Assembly (NCBI RefSeq): GCF_003391395.1
Contig: NZ_CP024190.1
Span: 4,464,001-4,528,000 of the forward strand
Direction: 5' to 3'
From: Mycobacterium marinum
Lineage (GTDB): Bacteria > Actinomycetota > Actinomycetes > Mycobacteriales > Mycobacteriaceae
Length of the DNA stretch: 64,000 bases
Part shown: one piece after another, positions 28,301 to 38,700 of the stretch
How the letters are laid out: the number at the start of each line of letters is the position of its first letter
Position numbering within the stretch: the first letter of the stretch is position 1
Translations under genes and position numbers: made by a program
Notes under the pieces: model-generated
Databases searched by the model: none
Told to the model about the DNA's origin: nothing
The model's input: the letters and a program-made list of their open reading frames with translations, nothing else

Positions 28301-30906
28301 AACTGGTGCTGCAAGCACCCCTGGTCCCCGAACATGCTGCGATGCAGCTGCAGCTTCTGCTGGGTGAGCCCGACGAGGAAAACCGGCGCCAACTCAGCAT
28401 TTACTCCCGCCCTGAGAACGTCGCCGATCGAGGCGCTCAACAGGGCCAGTGGGTTCAGCACGCCACCGGTACGTTGGGCGCCGGCGATAGTGGAAACGGC
28501 GCGGGGTTTGCGCGGCTGTCGATGGCGTGGCCGCCAGAGGGCGCGGTGGCGGTGCCGGCCGACTCGCTTTATGACCGTTTGGCGACAGCCGGGTTTCACT
28601 ACGGCCCGGCCTTCCAGGGTGTGCGCGCGATCTGGCGCCGCGATGACGAGTGGTTCGCCGAAATCGCCTTGGATAGCGATCAAATCGATGAGGCCACCGA
28701 CTTCGGGTTGCACCCGGCCCTGTTCGACGCCGCCCTACACGTGGCCACCGAACTGCTCGGTGAGCAGTATCCACCGGGTCAAGTACCGTTGCCGTTCGCC
28801 TGGAACGGAGTAAGGCTGCCCGGGCGCGGAGCCTCGGTGCTCCGAGTAGCCCTACACCCCACCCATACGGGGCTGCGACTGCACGCGGTCGACCAATCCG
28901 GGACGCCGATGCTCGGAGTTGACGCACTTGCGGTGCGTCCCATCGACGCCACCCAACTGGCGCGCAGCGCGACCCGGCGGGAACCCTTGCACGTCGTGGG
29001 TTGGACACCCATCCACACCGACGAGGCACTACCCCGACAGCTGGCATTGCTCGAGGGCAACACGGCGTTCGACCTCGGCGGGATCATCGCAGGCGAGGTA
29101 GGGCGTTACCCGTCCATAGCCGCGTTGGTCGACGAGATCCGTGCCGGTGGTGCTGCACCTGAGATCGTGCTCACCGCCGCAGCGGTAACCACCGACGATC
29201 AATCAGGTGCCCTAGGTAAGGCGGCACGGACGGGCTTGTATCACACCCTGCGTTTGGTGCAGGCCTGGCTGAGTCAGCCGGAACTGCTCGACACCCGACT
29301 GGTGTTTGTCACTCAGGCCGCGCTAACGGTTTCCGGCGACGAAACGCCCGAGTTGGCCGCCGCGCCCATCGATGGCTTGCTGCGCAGTGCGGCCTGCGAG
29401 CATCCCGGCCGGTTTGCCCACATTGATGTTGATGACAGCCCGGCTTCCCGCCAGGCTTTGGCGGCGGCATTGTCGTTGCGTCAAGAACCGCGGCTGGCCA
29501 TTCGCAGCGGGGCGGTGTTGGCCCCGCGGCTGGCACAAGTACCGGCACACTCGACCAAACCGGGTGCGGCGCCGGTGTTTGATCCACAAGCCACGGTGTT
29601 GATCACCGGGGGCACCGGTGTGTTAGGCATGGCGCTGGCGCGTCATCTCGCGACCCACCACCACTGCGAGCATCTGCTGCTGGTCAGCCGCCGCGGTGCG
29701 GCCGCTGATGGGGCCCGGGAGCTGCGCGCTGAACTGGCTGGGCATGGTTGCCAGGTCGAGTTCGCCGCCTGTGACACCGCCGACCCTGACCAGTTGTCCG
29801 CGCTGCTGCAATCGATCCCGGTCGAGCACCCGCTGGGTGCGGTGATCCATGCCGCCGGGGTGCTATCCGACGGGGTGATCGAGGCTTTGGGTCGTGAACA
29901 GGTCGAACAGGTGCTGCGGCCCAAGATTGACGCCGCGGTGCTGCTGCATGAACTCACCCAAGACCTGGACTTGTCCGCGTTTGTGCTGTTCTCCTCGGCC
30001 GCCGGGGTGCTCGGTAGTCCCGGACAAGCCAACTACGCCGCCGCAAACGCATTCCTGGACGCCTTGGCCCAACACCGACGCCGCCACGGGCTCGCAGCCG
30101 TCTCACTGGCCTGGGGGCTATGGCGTCAAGCTAGCGGCCTGACTGGCCAACTCGACCAGGTCGATCACGCCCGCATGCAACGTATGGGCCTGGCAGCGAT
30201 GGCTACCGACGAAGGCCTGCAACTCTTCGACCTGGCCTGCGGTCGCCCCGAACCTGTGCTGGTACCTGCCCTTCTGGACACCAACGCGCTGCGTGCCCAA
30301 GCCCACGCCGGAATACTCCCCCCATTATTTCGTGGGCTGATCCGCATGCCCGCGAAACGCGCCCAAGCCGCCGCCACACTGGCCCAACGTCTCACCGAAA
30401 TACCCCAAAGCGAATGGGACGCCCTGCTGCTCAGCGAAGTCCGCTCTCACGTCGCCACCGCCCTTAACTATTCCGGTCCCGAGGCCATCGACCCCATCCA
30501 GGCTTTCAACGAAATTGGACTGGACTCCCTGGGCGCGATCGAACTACGTAATCGACTCACACAAACCACCGGCCTCAAACTACCCACGACGCTCATTTTC
30601 GACCACCCCAACCCCACCGCTCTCGCCCAATTCCTGCGCACGCAGTTAACCGAAACAACTACTTGCGAATCAGTTCATAGCCTCAACGAGGAAATCGCGA
30701 AAGTCGAGTCACTACTTGCCGCCGTCGCAATGGATAGGAAAATGGCAAGTCGGGTAGAAGATCGCCTGCGCTTATTGAGCGCAACCCTGCACGATTTTCT
30801 CGCAGGTATTCCTGCGGACATTTCCGATATCGATAACGACCTGCAATTCGAGTCCGATGCCGAATTATTCGACATCTTGGACGACGAATTCGGCGCAAAC
30901 AACTGA
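25303..30906 (+). CDS. Type I modular PKS, one module (PKS2): KS-AT(methylmalonyl)-DH-KR-ACP
   Basis: Polyketide extension enzyme of 1867 residues. An N-terminal docking coil (FDKVKEALRRTLIENDRLNR) precedes a KS with Cys205, His340 and His380. The AT has Ser658 in GHSQGE and YASH at 758-761, the methylmalonyl-CoA signature. DH has His969, but its motif reads HAVFDTVLLP with Asp where Gly is usual; Asp1142 is present. KR has TGGTGVLG from about 1435, an LSD motif (B type) and Tyr1578. ACP Ser1742 sits in GLDSL. The C-terminal docking region ends DAELFDILDDEFGANN. It starts 15 bp after PKS1, with AGAGGAAG just upstream of the ATG. Predicted output: a methyl-branched unit with a double bond, if the DH is active. 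Confidence 0.95.
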   Translation: MNEQFDKVKEALRRTLIENDRLNRLLTSSFEPVAIVGMGCRYPGGLASGDALWEAVLGGRDVVSSFPTDRGWDVEGLFDPDPDAVGKSYTCSGGFLYEAADFDAEFFGISPREALAMDPQQRLILEVSWEALEHAGIDPLALAGSATGVFTGVMYHDYGARLFGTGGASGVEGYLGSGSAGSVISGRVAYVLGLQGPAVSVDTACSSSLVALHLAVQALRSGECDLALAGGVTVMATPTTFVEFSRQRGVAVDGRCKSFAAAADGTGWGEGVGVVVVERLSDARRLGHSVLAVVRGSAVNQDGASNGLTAPNGPSQQRVIRAALANAEVRAAEVDVVEAHGTGTTLGDPIEAQALLATYGQDRPADRPLWLGSVKSNMGHTQAAAGVAGVIKMIQAMRHQVMPRSLHVDAPSPHVDWASGAVELLTEQRDWTVQDGRPRRAGVSSFGVSGTNAHVILEEAPAESVPGHGGDSGAASAWPVVPWVVSGKSDQALAAQAGRLGAYLADHPDLAVADVGFSLATRRSGLEYRGAVIGADHGELVAGLAALADGQQSASVVTGRVLAGKTTFVFPGQGGQWQSMAVELLDSAPVFATQLRACADALAPYVDWSLDAVLRGGVAESALTRVDVVQPALFAVMVSIAALWRSCGVQPDMVIGHSQGEIAAAYVAGGLSLADAARVVTARSQAIVELAGTGGMASVGLPIDQVVDRLTRWDGQIAVAAHNSPISTVVTGDPAAVQEFVTGCAGEGIFARLIPVDYASHSSHVEAVQDRLIGQLSSITPRVGEIPFYSTVTGTQIPTDTLDGGYWYRNLRQRVEFERATAALLAEGARSFIEMGPHPVLTVAISETAEAHCEDRASVAVLGSMRRDEGDWQRFITSLAEAHVHGVAVDWAAVFAAHRPRRVDLPTYAFQRQRYWLDARTTGAGDVSSVGLVEVDHPFLRAGVSLGDERGWLFSGRLSAQTHAWLADHAVFDTVLLPGAALAELALVAGGHVGLDCLEELVLQAPLVPEHAAMQLQLLLGEPDEENRRQLSIYSRPENVADRGAQQGQWVQHATGTLGAGDSGNGAGFARLSMAWPPEGAVAVPADSLYDRLATAGFHYGPAFQGVRAIWRRDDEWFAEIALDSDQIDEATDFGLHPALFDAALHVATELLGEQYPPGQVPLPFAWNGVRLPGRGASVLRVALHPTHTGLRLHAVDQSGTPMLGVDALAVRPIDATQLARSATRREPLHVVGWTPIHTDEALPRQLALLEGNTAFDLGGIIAGEVGRYPSIAALVDEIRAGGAAPEIVLTAAAVTTDDQSGALGKAARTGLYHTLRLVQAWLSQPELLDTRLVFVTQAALTVSGDETPELAAAPIDGLLRSAACEHPGRFAHIDVDDSPASRQALAAALSLRQEPRLAIRSGAVLAPRLAQVPAHSTKPGAAPVFDPQATVLITGGTGVLGMALARHLATHHHCEHLLLVSRRGAAADGARELRAELAGHGCQVEFAACDTADPDQLSALLQSIPVEHPLGAVIHAAGVLSDGVIEALGREQVEQVLRPKIDAAVLLHELTQDLDLSAFVLFSSAAGVLGSPGQANYAAANAFLDALAQHRRRHGLAAVSLAWGLWRQASGLTGQLDQVDHARMQRMGLAAMATDEGLQLFDLACGRPEPVLVPALLDTNALRAQAHAGILPPLFRGLIRMPAKRAQAAATLAQRLTEIPQSEWDALLLSEVRSHVATALNYSGPEAIDPIQAFNEIGLDSLGAIELRNRLTQTTGLKLPTTLIFDHPNPTALAQFLRTQLTETTTCESVHSLNEEIAKVESLLAAVAMDRKMASRVEDRLRLLSATLHDFLAGIPADISDIDNDLQFESDAELFDILDDEFGANN

Positions 30907-32710
30907 CAATTTTCCGAATAACACGGAGAGTGGGATATTCCCAATGGAAAATGAAGAACGCCTCCGCAAATACTTGCAGAAGGCCGCCAACGACCTCCGC
31001 AAGTCAAATAAGCGTGTGCGCGAGCTCGAGCGCAGGACGGTTGAGCCGGTGGCGGTGGTGGGGATGGCGTGCCGGTTCCCGGGTGGGGCGGATTCGCCGG
31101 ATGGCTTGTGGCAGATGGTGTCTGAGGGCCGAGACGTGGTGTCCGAGTTTCCGTCGGATCGTGGTTGGGATCTTGGCGGGCTTTATGATCCTGATCCGGA
31201 TCGGGTGGGGTATGTGCATGCCCGCGCGGGTGGGTTTCTGTACGGGGTAGCGGAGTTCGATGCCGGGTTTTTCGGGATCTCGCCGCGTGAAGCGTTGGGA
31301 ATGGATCCTCAGCAGCGGCTGATACTCGAGATTGCCTGGGAGACGTTCGAATCAGCCAGCATTGATCCACAATCGTTGCGGGGCAGCCAGACCGGCGTCT
31401 TCGCCGGCACGATGACATCGTGCTACGGGGTGGGCATCGACAATGTGACCAGTGCGGTCTCGGGGCGGGTCGCCTATGCGTTCGGTTTTGAAGGCCCGGC
31501 GGTGACGGTGGATACGGCGTGTTCATCGTCGTTGGTGGCTATCCATCAGGCGTGCCAGTCGTTGCGTGGTGGTGAGTGCTCAATGGCTTTGGCCGGTGGG
31601 GTCACGGTCATGGCCACACCGGATGTTTTTGCCGAGTTCGCCCGACAGCGAGGGCTATCGGCGGATGGGCGGTGCAAAGCGTTTGCCGCTAGCGCCGATG
31701 GGACCGGTTTCGGCGAGGGCGCTGGTCTGGTGTTGCTGGAGCGTCTGAGTGATGCCCGCCGCAATCGCCATCCTGTGTTGGCAGTGATTCGTGGTAGCGC
31801 CGTCAATCAGGATGGTGCGTCTAATGGTTTGACCGCGCCTAATGGGCCGGCCCAGGAACGTGTTATCCGTTCGGCGGTGGCCGCCGCGGGGTTGAGAGTG
31901 GCCGATGTGGATGTGGTGGAGGCCCACGGTACCGGCACGACTTTGGGCGATCCGATTGAGGCGCACGCTCTTCTGGCCACCTACGGCGCCGATCGCGATG
32001 CTGAGCAGCCGTTGTGGTTGGGTTCGGTGAAATCCAATATGGGGCATACCCAGGCCGCGGCCGGAGTGGCCGGGCTGATCAAAATGATCCAAGCCATTAA
32101 CCACGCTGTGTTGCCTCCCACGCTGCATGTTGATGCCCCCAGCCCGCATATTGACTGGTCAGCGGGGGCGGTGCGGTTGCTCACCGAAGCGATACCGTGG
32201 CCGGATACTGGCCGTGCCCGTACGGCAGGGATTTCGTCGTTCGGGATCAGTGGCACTAACGCGCATCTGATCGTGCAAGAAGCCCCTCAAGACAACACTG
32301 CCGATCCTTCACCTTCGGATGTTTGCGAGCCCTTGTTTCGGGTTTGGCCGGTGTCGGGACGTACTGCCGAGGCATTGAGCGCTCAAGCCGAACGCTTGGG
32401 CCAGTATTTGGTTGATCACCCTGATCTGGATTTGACCGATCTGGCTTATAGTTTGGCCACCACTCGTGCTCATCATGCTTACCGCGCGGCTGTGACCGTA
32501 CCCGGTGACACCGACAACACCCGCGACGACCTTCTGGCAGGTCTACACTCCCTAGCCGCCAACCAATCCCACCCAGGGGTGACCTACCACCACTACCGGC
32601 TAGGCCAGGCCGGTAAAACAGTGTTCGTTTTCCCCGGCCAGGGCAGCCAATACGCCGGCATGGGCGCACAGCTTTATCGTCAACACCCCGTTTTCACTAC
32701 CGCTATCGAT
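30789..32710 (+). repeat. PKS2 tail/PKS3 head segment, duplicated at PKS5
   Basis: This segment (end of PKS2, intergenic region, start of PKS3, first KS, and the linker into the AT) recurs at 53904-55825 (offset 23115) with few changes. The second copy supplies the promoter-proximal sequence, start codon and docking coil of PKS5. Confidence 0.94.
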
Positions 32711-35700
32711 GCGTGCGACGCCGAGTTACGCCCCTATACGGGATGGTCTGTGCGCGATGTGATCTGCCTGGACCCCGACGCGCCCTCGCTTGAACTGGTA
32801 GAAGTGATCCAGCCAGTCTTGTTCGCGGTGATGATCGCGCTAGCCGAAACATTACGCGGCTACGGGATTGTGCCTGATGCAGTGATCGGGCATTCCCAAG
32901 GGGAAATCGCCGCCGCGTACATCGCTGGGGCGTTGTCCCTCGCCGAGGCCGCCAAAGTGGTGGCCCTACGCAGTGCGGCACTTGCGCAGCTGGCCGGCAC
33001 CGGAACGATGGCTTCGGTCCTGCTCAGCCCCGAAGACCTACGCCCACTGCTGCAGCCATGGAACACCCAGATCAGCATCGCGGCGATCAACGGCCCGGCG
33101 CACACCATCATCAGCGGCGATACCGCCGCGGTCGACCAATTTATCGGTACCTGCGAGGACGGCGGCGTCCAGATACGACCCATAGCGGTGGACTACGCCT
33201 CGCACTCCGCTCACGTAGAGCGCCTGCGTGAACACCTGCTCCACGAATTAGCTGACCTCAACCCCCAACCAGCACGCATCCCGCTGTACTCCACCGTCGC
33301 CAGCGAGCTATCCGAACACCCGCTAGACACCACCGCCATGGACGCCGACTACTGGTATCGCAACCTACGCGAACCAGTCGAGTTCTATAGCTGTGTAGCG
33401 CAACTGCTGGCCCACAGCGAGCGCGTGTTTGTGGAACTGTCCCCGCACCCGGTACTGGCATCAGCACTCACCGACGCATTAGCCGACACTGGCCAGCTCA
33501 CTCAATCAGCGGTAGTGACAACGTTGCGTCGGGACCGTCCCGACATGGATATGGTGGCCAACGCAATCGCGAACTTGCACGTCCACGGCCACAGCCCGTC
33601 ATGGCAAAAGATCTACCCCGGCGCTACCACGGTGGAATTACCCACCTACCCATTCCAGCGCCGCCGCTACTGGTTGGCGGCGCCCACTCCCACCCCTGCC
33701 ACTGTCAGTGATCCTGCTGAAGTTGCGCTGTGGGACGCCGTCAATGACGACGCGGTCGACACGGTCGCTCAGGTATTGAGGATCGACAATGCCCAAAGCA
33801 TCGTGTCGCTGGGACCTGTGGTACGAGCCCTGCGTGAATGGCGTAAAGAACTAAGGGACCGGTCGGCAGTTGACCAACTGCGTTATCAGGTCGGCTGGCG
33901 AAACGTTACTCCCAATACGTTCCCGCAGACTCGCCGGCGGTGGCTGGTTTTAACCCTTCCCGAGCAATCTGACGATGTGTGGGTCGCCGGCTTTTCAGCG
34001 CGATCCGCGGACTCTGTCGCAATGCTAACCATTGACCCGCACATGCTCGATAGGCATTCTCTAGCTGCCCTACTGGCCGACGAAGCCACCCGAAATAAAT
34101 GCGATGGCATTGTTTCTTTCATGGCCCTACACGAGCGGACAGATCAAGACTTTCCTGGAATATCAACGGCCCTATTGTCGACGCTTCATATTGTGCAATC
34201 CTATGGCGACTCCAGACTTGATCTACCATTATGGGTAATCACCCAAGGCGGGGCACAAGTCAACCCAGACGACGTTTTAACGCCCAGCCAGTCAGCGGTT
34301 TGGGGGCTAGGGCAGTCGGCTTGCCTCGAACATCCCACCTGGTGGGGCGGGCTTGTCGATCTGCCGGTGAGTCCAACACCACAAGATTTCAACCGCCTGC
34401 AAGCCATCTTGACCTGCCAGCAATCGGAAGACCAACTCGCAATACGCGCGGCCGGTGTGAGCGCCCGACGACTCCACAAAGCCTCGCTACCGCAAGCTCG
34501 CATGCGTACTTGGAAAGTATCGGGAACTGCTCTTGTCACCGGCGTCACAGGCCATCTAGGTCAGCACATTGCCCGCTGGCTAGCGCAGGCCGGAACCAGC
34601 CATCTTGTCCTGCTCAGCCGTACCGCTGCAGAACACCCGCAGGTAGCCGAGTTGGAAAAAGAGCTCAACTCCGCGGGAATAACCACGACGTCGATATCGG
34701 TCGATGTGACCGATCGAGACGCTTTAGCCGCCGTTGTCGCCCAAACACGCACTGAACATGGACCAATCCACACGGTCGTGCACGCCGCAGCTCATATCGG
34801 GCTGGTCACCACTACCGAAACAACGATTGACGAATTCACCAAATCTTTCGCCGCCAAAGCACTGGGCGCGGAAAATTTGATAGCCGTTCTGGAAGATCAG
34901 CCACCACAAACGTTCATCATGTTCTCTTCAGCGGCGGCAACGTGGGGCGGTACCCGCCAAGGTGCATACGCGGCCGCTAACGCTTATATCGAAGCACTCG
35001 TAACGCGGTTACGCGGTCGCGGTTGCCACGCTATAGCCCCAGCGTGGGGGGCCTGGACAGACGACAGAACAACATCGCAAGAAGTTGTGGGATATTTCAG
35101 CCGCATCGGGCTTCATCAAATATCCCCCGATATCGCCTTCGCCGCACTTCAACAATCCCTCGACGTAGACGACACCCTGATTACGATCGCCGATGTCGAC
35201 TGGAGTCAATTCCGAGACGTATTCACCACTACTGGCCGCGCCCACACCCTACTGGCCGAGCTGGGCACCACCCAACCCCAGACAGCCGAAATTCCCGCCA
35301 TCACCGAAAACTCCCACTACGCCGCACAGCTAGCCAAGCAAACCCCGCAGCAGCAATTGACGACGCTGATCGAGTTGGTGACCACTGTGACTGCCGCGGT
35401 ATTAGCGCACCCCGACCCGGCAATGTTGGATCCCGACCTGTCCTTCAAGGACCTCGGCATCGACTCGCTGAGCGCGCTCGAGCTACGTAACACCTTGACT
35501 CGGGACACCGGCTTGACGTTGCCCGCGACGCTGGTCTTCGACCATCCCACCCCTACCACAGTCGCTGAACATCTGTTGGACCTGCTCAGCGGTGCGACCA
35601 GCCCGACCCTGGCCGTCGCCCCGACGCAAGTCGATCTGGATGCCCCGGTCGCAGTGGTGGGCATGGCGTGTCGTTTGCCTGGTGGCATCGAGTCGGCCGC

Positions 35701-38700
35701 GGGTTTGTGGGACGTGGTCAGCAATGGCATCGATGTGATGAGTGGCTTTCCCACCGATCGGGGCTGGGATGTGGCGGGACTGTTCGACCCCGATCCCGAC
35801 GCAGTGGGCAAGACCTACACCCGCTACGGAGGATTTGTGGCGGACGTGGCCGGCTTTGATGCCGAATTTTTCGGGATCTCCGCGCGAGAAGCAATCACGA
35901 TGGATCCTCAACAGCGGGTGCTGCTGGAAGTGTGTTGGCAAGCGCTGGAACACGCGGGCATCGACCCGACCACCCTGGAAGGCTCGAACACCGGAGTGTT
36001 CATCGGGATCGGGGCGCAGAGCTACGTGAGTGCCCATTCCGGCGTTGAGGGTTACGCCCTAACAGGCGCCTCCACCAGTGTGGCCTCGGGCCGGGTGGCT
36101 TATGTGTTGGGGTTGCAAGGCCCAGCAATCACGGTAGACACCGCATGTTCGTCGTCGCTGGTAGCAACCCATCTAGCATGTCAATCCCTGCGTAACGGCG
36201 AATCCAGCCTGGCTCTTGCCGGTGGAGCCACGATCATGGCCACACCCACGCCGTTTATCGAGTTCGCTCGGCAACGCGGACTGGCCGCCGATGGACGGTG
36301 CAAAGCGTTCGCAGCCGCCGCCGATGGGACCGGCTGGGGCGAAGGTGCTGCAGTCCTGGTGTTGGAACGTCTAAGCGACGCACGCCGAAATCGCCATCCA
36401 GTACTTGCCGTCATCGCGGGATCAGCAGTCAACCAAGACGGCGCATCAAACGGACTGAGCGCCCCCAACGGGCCAGCCCAACAACGTGTTATCGCTCAGG
36501 CGGCCGCCAACGCGGGAATTGCCCTGGACCAGGTCGATGTGGTCGAAGCCCACGGCACCGGCACAACCTTGGGTGATCCGATCGAGGCCGGCGCGCTAAT
36601 CGCCACCTACGGCACCCACCGCGATCCCGAGCATCCCCTGTGGCTGGGATCGGTGAAATCCAACATCGGACACACCCAACACGCGGCCGGCGCCGCCGGA
36701 CTGATCAAAATGATCCAAGCCCTCAACCACGCCGTCTTACCCGCCACCCTGCACATCGATCAACCCAGTCCGCACATCGACTGGTCAACCGGCACCGTGC
36801 AATTACTGACCGAGGCAACGCCCTGGCCCAAGACTGAGCATCTTCGCACCGCAGCGGTTTCGGCCTTCGGGGTCAGCGGCACCAACGCACACCTGATCGT
36901 GCAGCAACCCCCACCAGAAGCGCCGGAAACCATTGCCGACCCCGAAACCACACAGCTTCCTCAACAGCCTCTATTACACATTTGGCCGGTATCAGCACAT
37001 ACTCCCGCAGCGTTGACAGCTCAAGCACAGCAACTTAGCGAATACCTCACCCACCACGAAGACCTAAGCCTTACCGATCTGGCCCACAGCCTGGCCACCA
37101 CCCGTACCCATCACCCCTACCGCGCGGCTGTGACCGTACCCGGTGACACCGACAACACCCGCGACGACCTTCTGGCAGGTCTACACTCCCTAGCCGCCAA
37201 CCAATCCCACCCAGGAGTGACCTACCACCACTACCGGCTAGGCCAGGCCGGTAAAACAGTGTTCGTTTTCCCCGGCCAGGGCAGCCAATACGCCGGCATG
37301 GGCGCACAGCTTTATCGTCAACACCCCGTTTTCACTACCGCTATCGATGAGGTGTGCGCGGCGGTGGACAAGCATTTAGATGTTCCGTTGCGCGAGGTGA
37401 TGTTCACCGAGCCAGAGTTGCTGCAGCAGACTATTTATGCACAACCCGCATTGTTCGCGTTCGGCGTGGCCATGCACGCCGTATTGACCCAGGCAGGAGT
37501 TAATCCTGACTATTTGCTCGGTCATTCAGTGGGAGAACTGACCGCAGCGCATGTGGCTGGGGTGCTTTCTCTGGAAGAAGCCGCGGTGTTGGTGTGCGCA
37601 CGGGGCCGGTTGATGCAAAGCTGCACCCCCGGAGCAATGATGGCCATATCGGCCAGCGAGCCTGCCGTAGCCGCCATGCTCGAAAACCATCCCGAAGTGG
37701 TCATTGCCGCGGTTAACGGCCCCACTTCAGTCGCGGTTGCCGGGCCCGCTGAACAACTCAACGCCCTACACGAGCACTGCAATAACAACAACCATAAAGT
37801 CACGTTATTGCGGGTTAGCCATGCGTTCCACTCACCGGCCATGGATCCGATATTGACCGAGTTCGAGACCATCGCTAACCGGTTGAGCTACCGCCCGCAC
37901 AGCGTGCCCATCATCTCCAACCTGACCGGCTCACTTGCCACAGTCGAGCAACTCACATCGCCCCGCTATTGGGCACAGCATGTACGGGAGCCAGTGCGGT
38001 TTCATGACGGCGTTACCGGCTTGTTGGCAGGCGGAGAACAAGTGTTTGTGGAACTGTCCCCGCACCCGGTACTGGCATCAGCACTCACCGACGCATTAGC
38101 CGACACTGGCCAGCTCACTCAATCAGCGGTAGTGACAACGTTGCGTCGGGACCGTCCCGACATGGATATGGTGGCCAACGCAATCGCGAACTTGCACGTC
38201 CACGGCCACAGCCCGTCATGGCAAAAGATCTACCCCGGCGCTACCACGGTGGAATTACCCACCTACCCATTCCAGCGCCGCCGCTACTGGTTGGCGGCGC
38301 CCACTCCCACCCCTGCCACTGTCAGTGATCCTGCTGAAGTTGCGCTGTGGGACGCCGTCAATGACGACGCGGTCGACACGGTCGCTCAGGTATTGAGGAT
38401 CGACAATGCCCAAAGCATCGTGTCGCTGGGACCTGTGGTACGAGCCCTGCGTGAATGGCGTAAAGAACTAAGGGACCGGTCGGCAGTTGACCAACTGCGT
38501 TATCAGGTCGGCTGGCGAAACGTTACTCCCAATACGTTCCCGCAGACTCGCCGGCGGTGGCTGGTTTTAACCCTTCCCGAGCAATCTGACGATGTGTGGG
38601 TCGCCGGCTTTTCAGCGCGATCCGCGGACTCTGTCGCAATGCTAACCATTGACCCGCACATGTTCGATAGGCATTCTCTAGCTGCCCTACTGGCCGACGA

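Noticed and set aside
30857..30943. Upstream in-frame ATG for PKS3 (and its copy at 53972 for PKS5)
   Set aside because: It lies within the PKS2 coding end, lacks a ribosome binding site, and the docking coil begins exactly at the later ATG.
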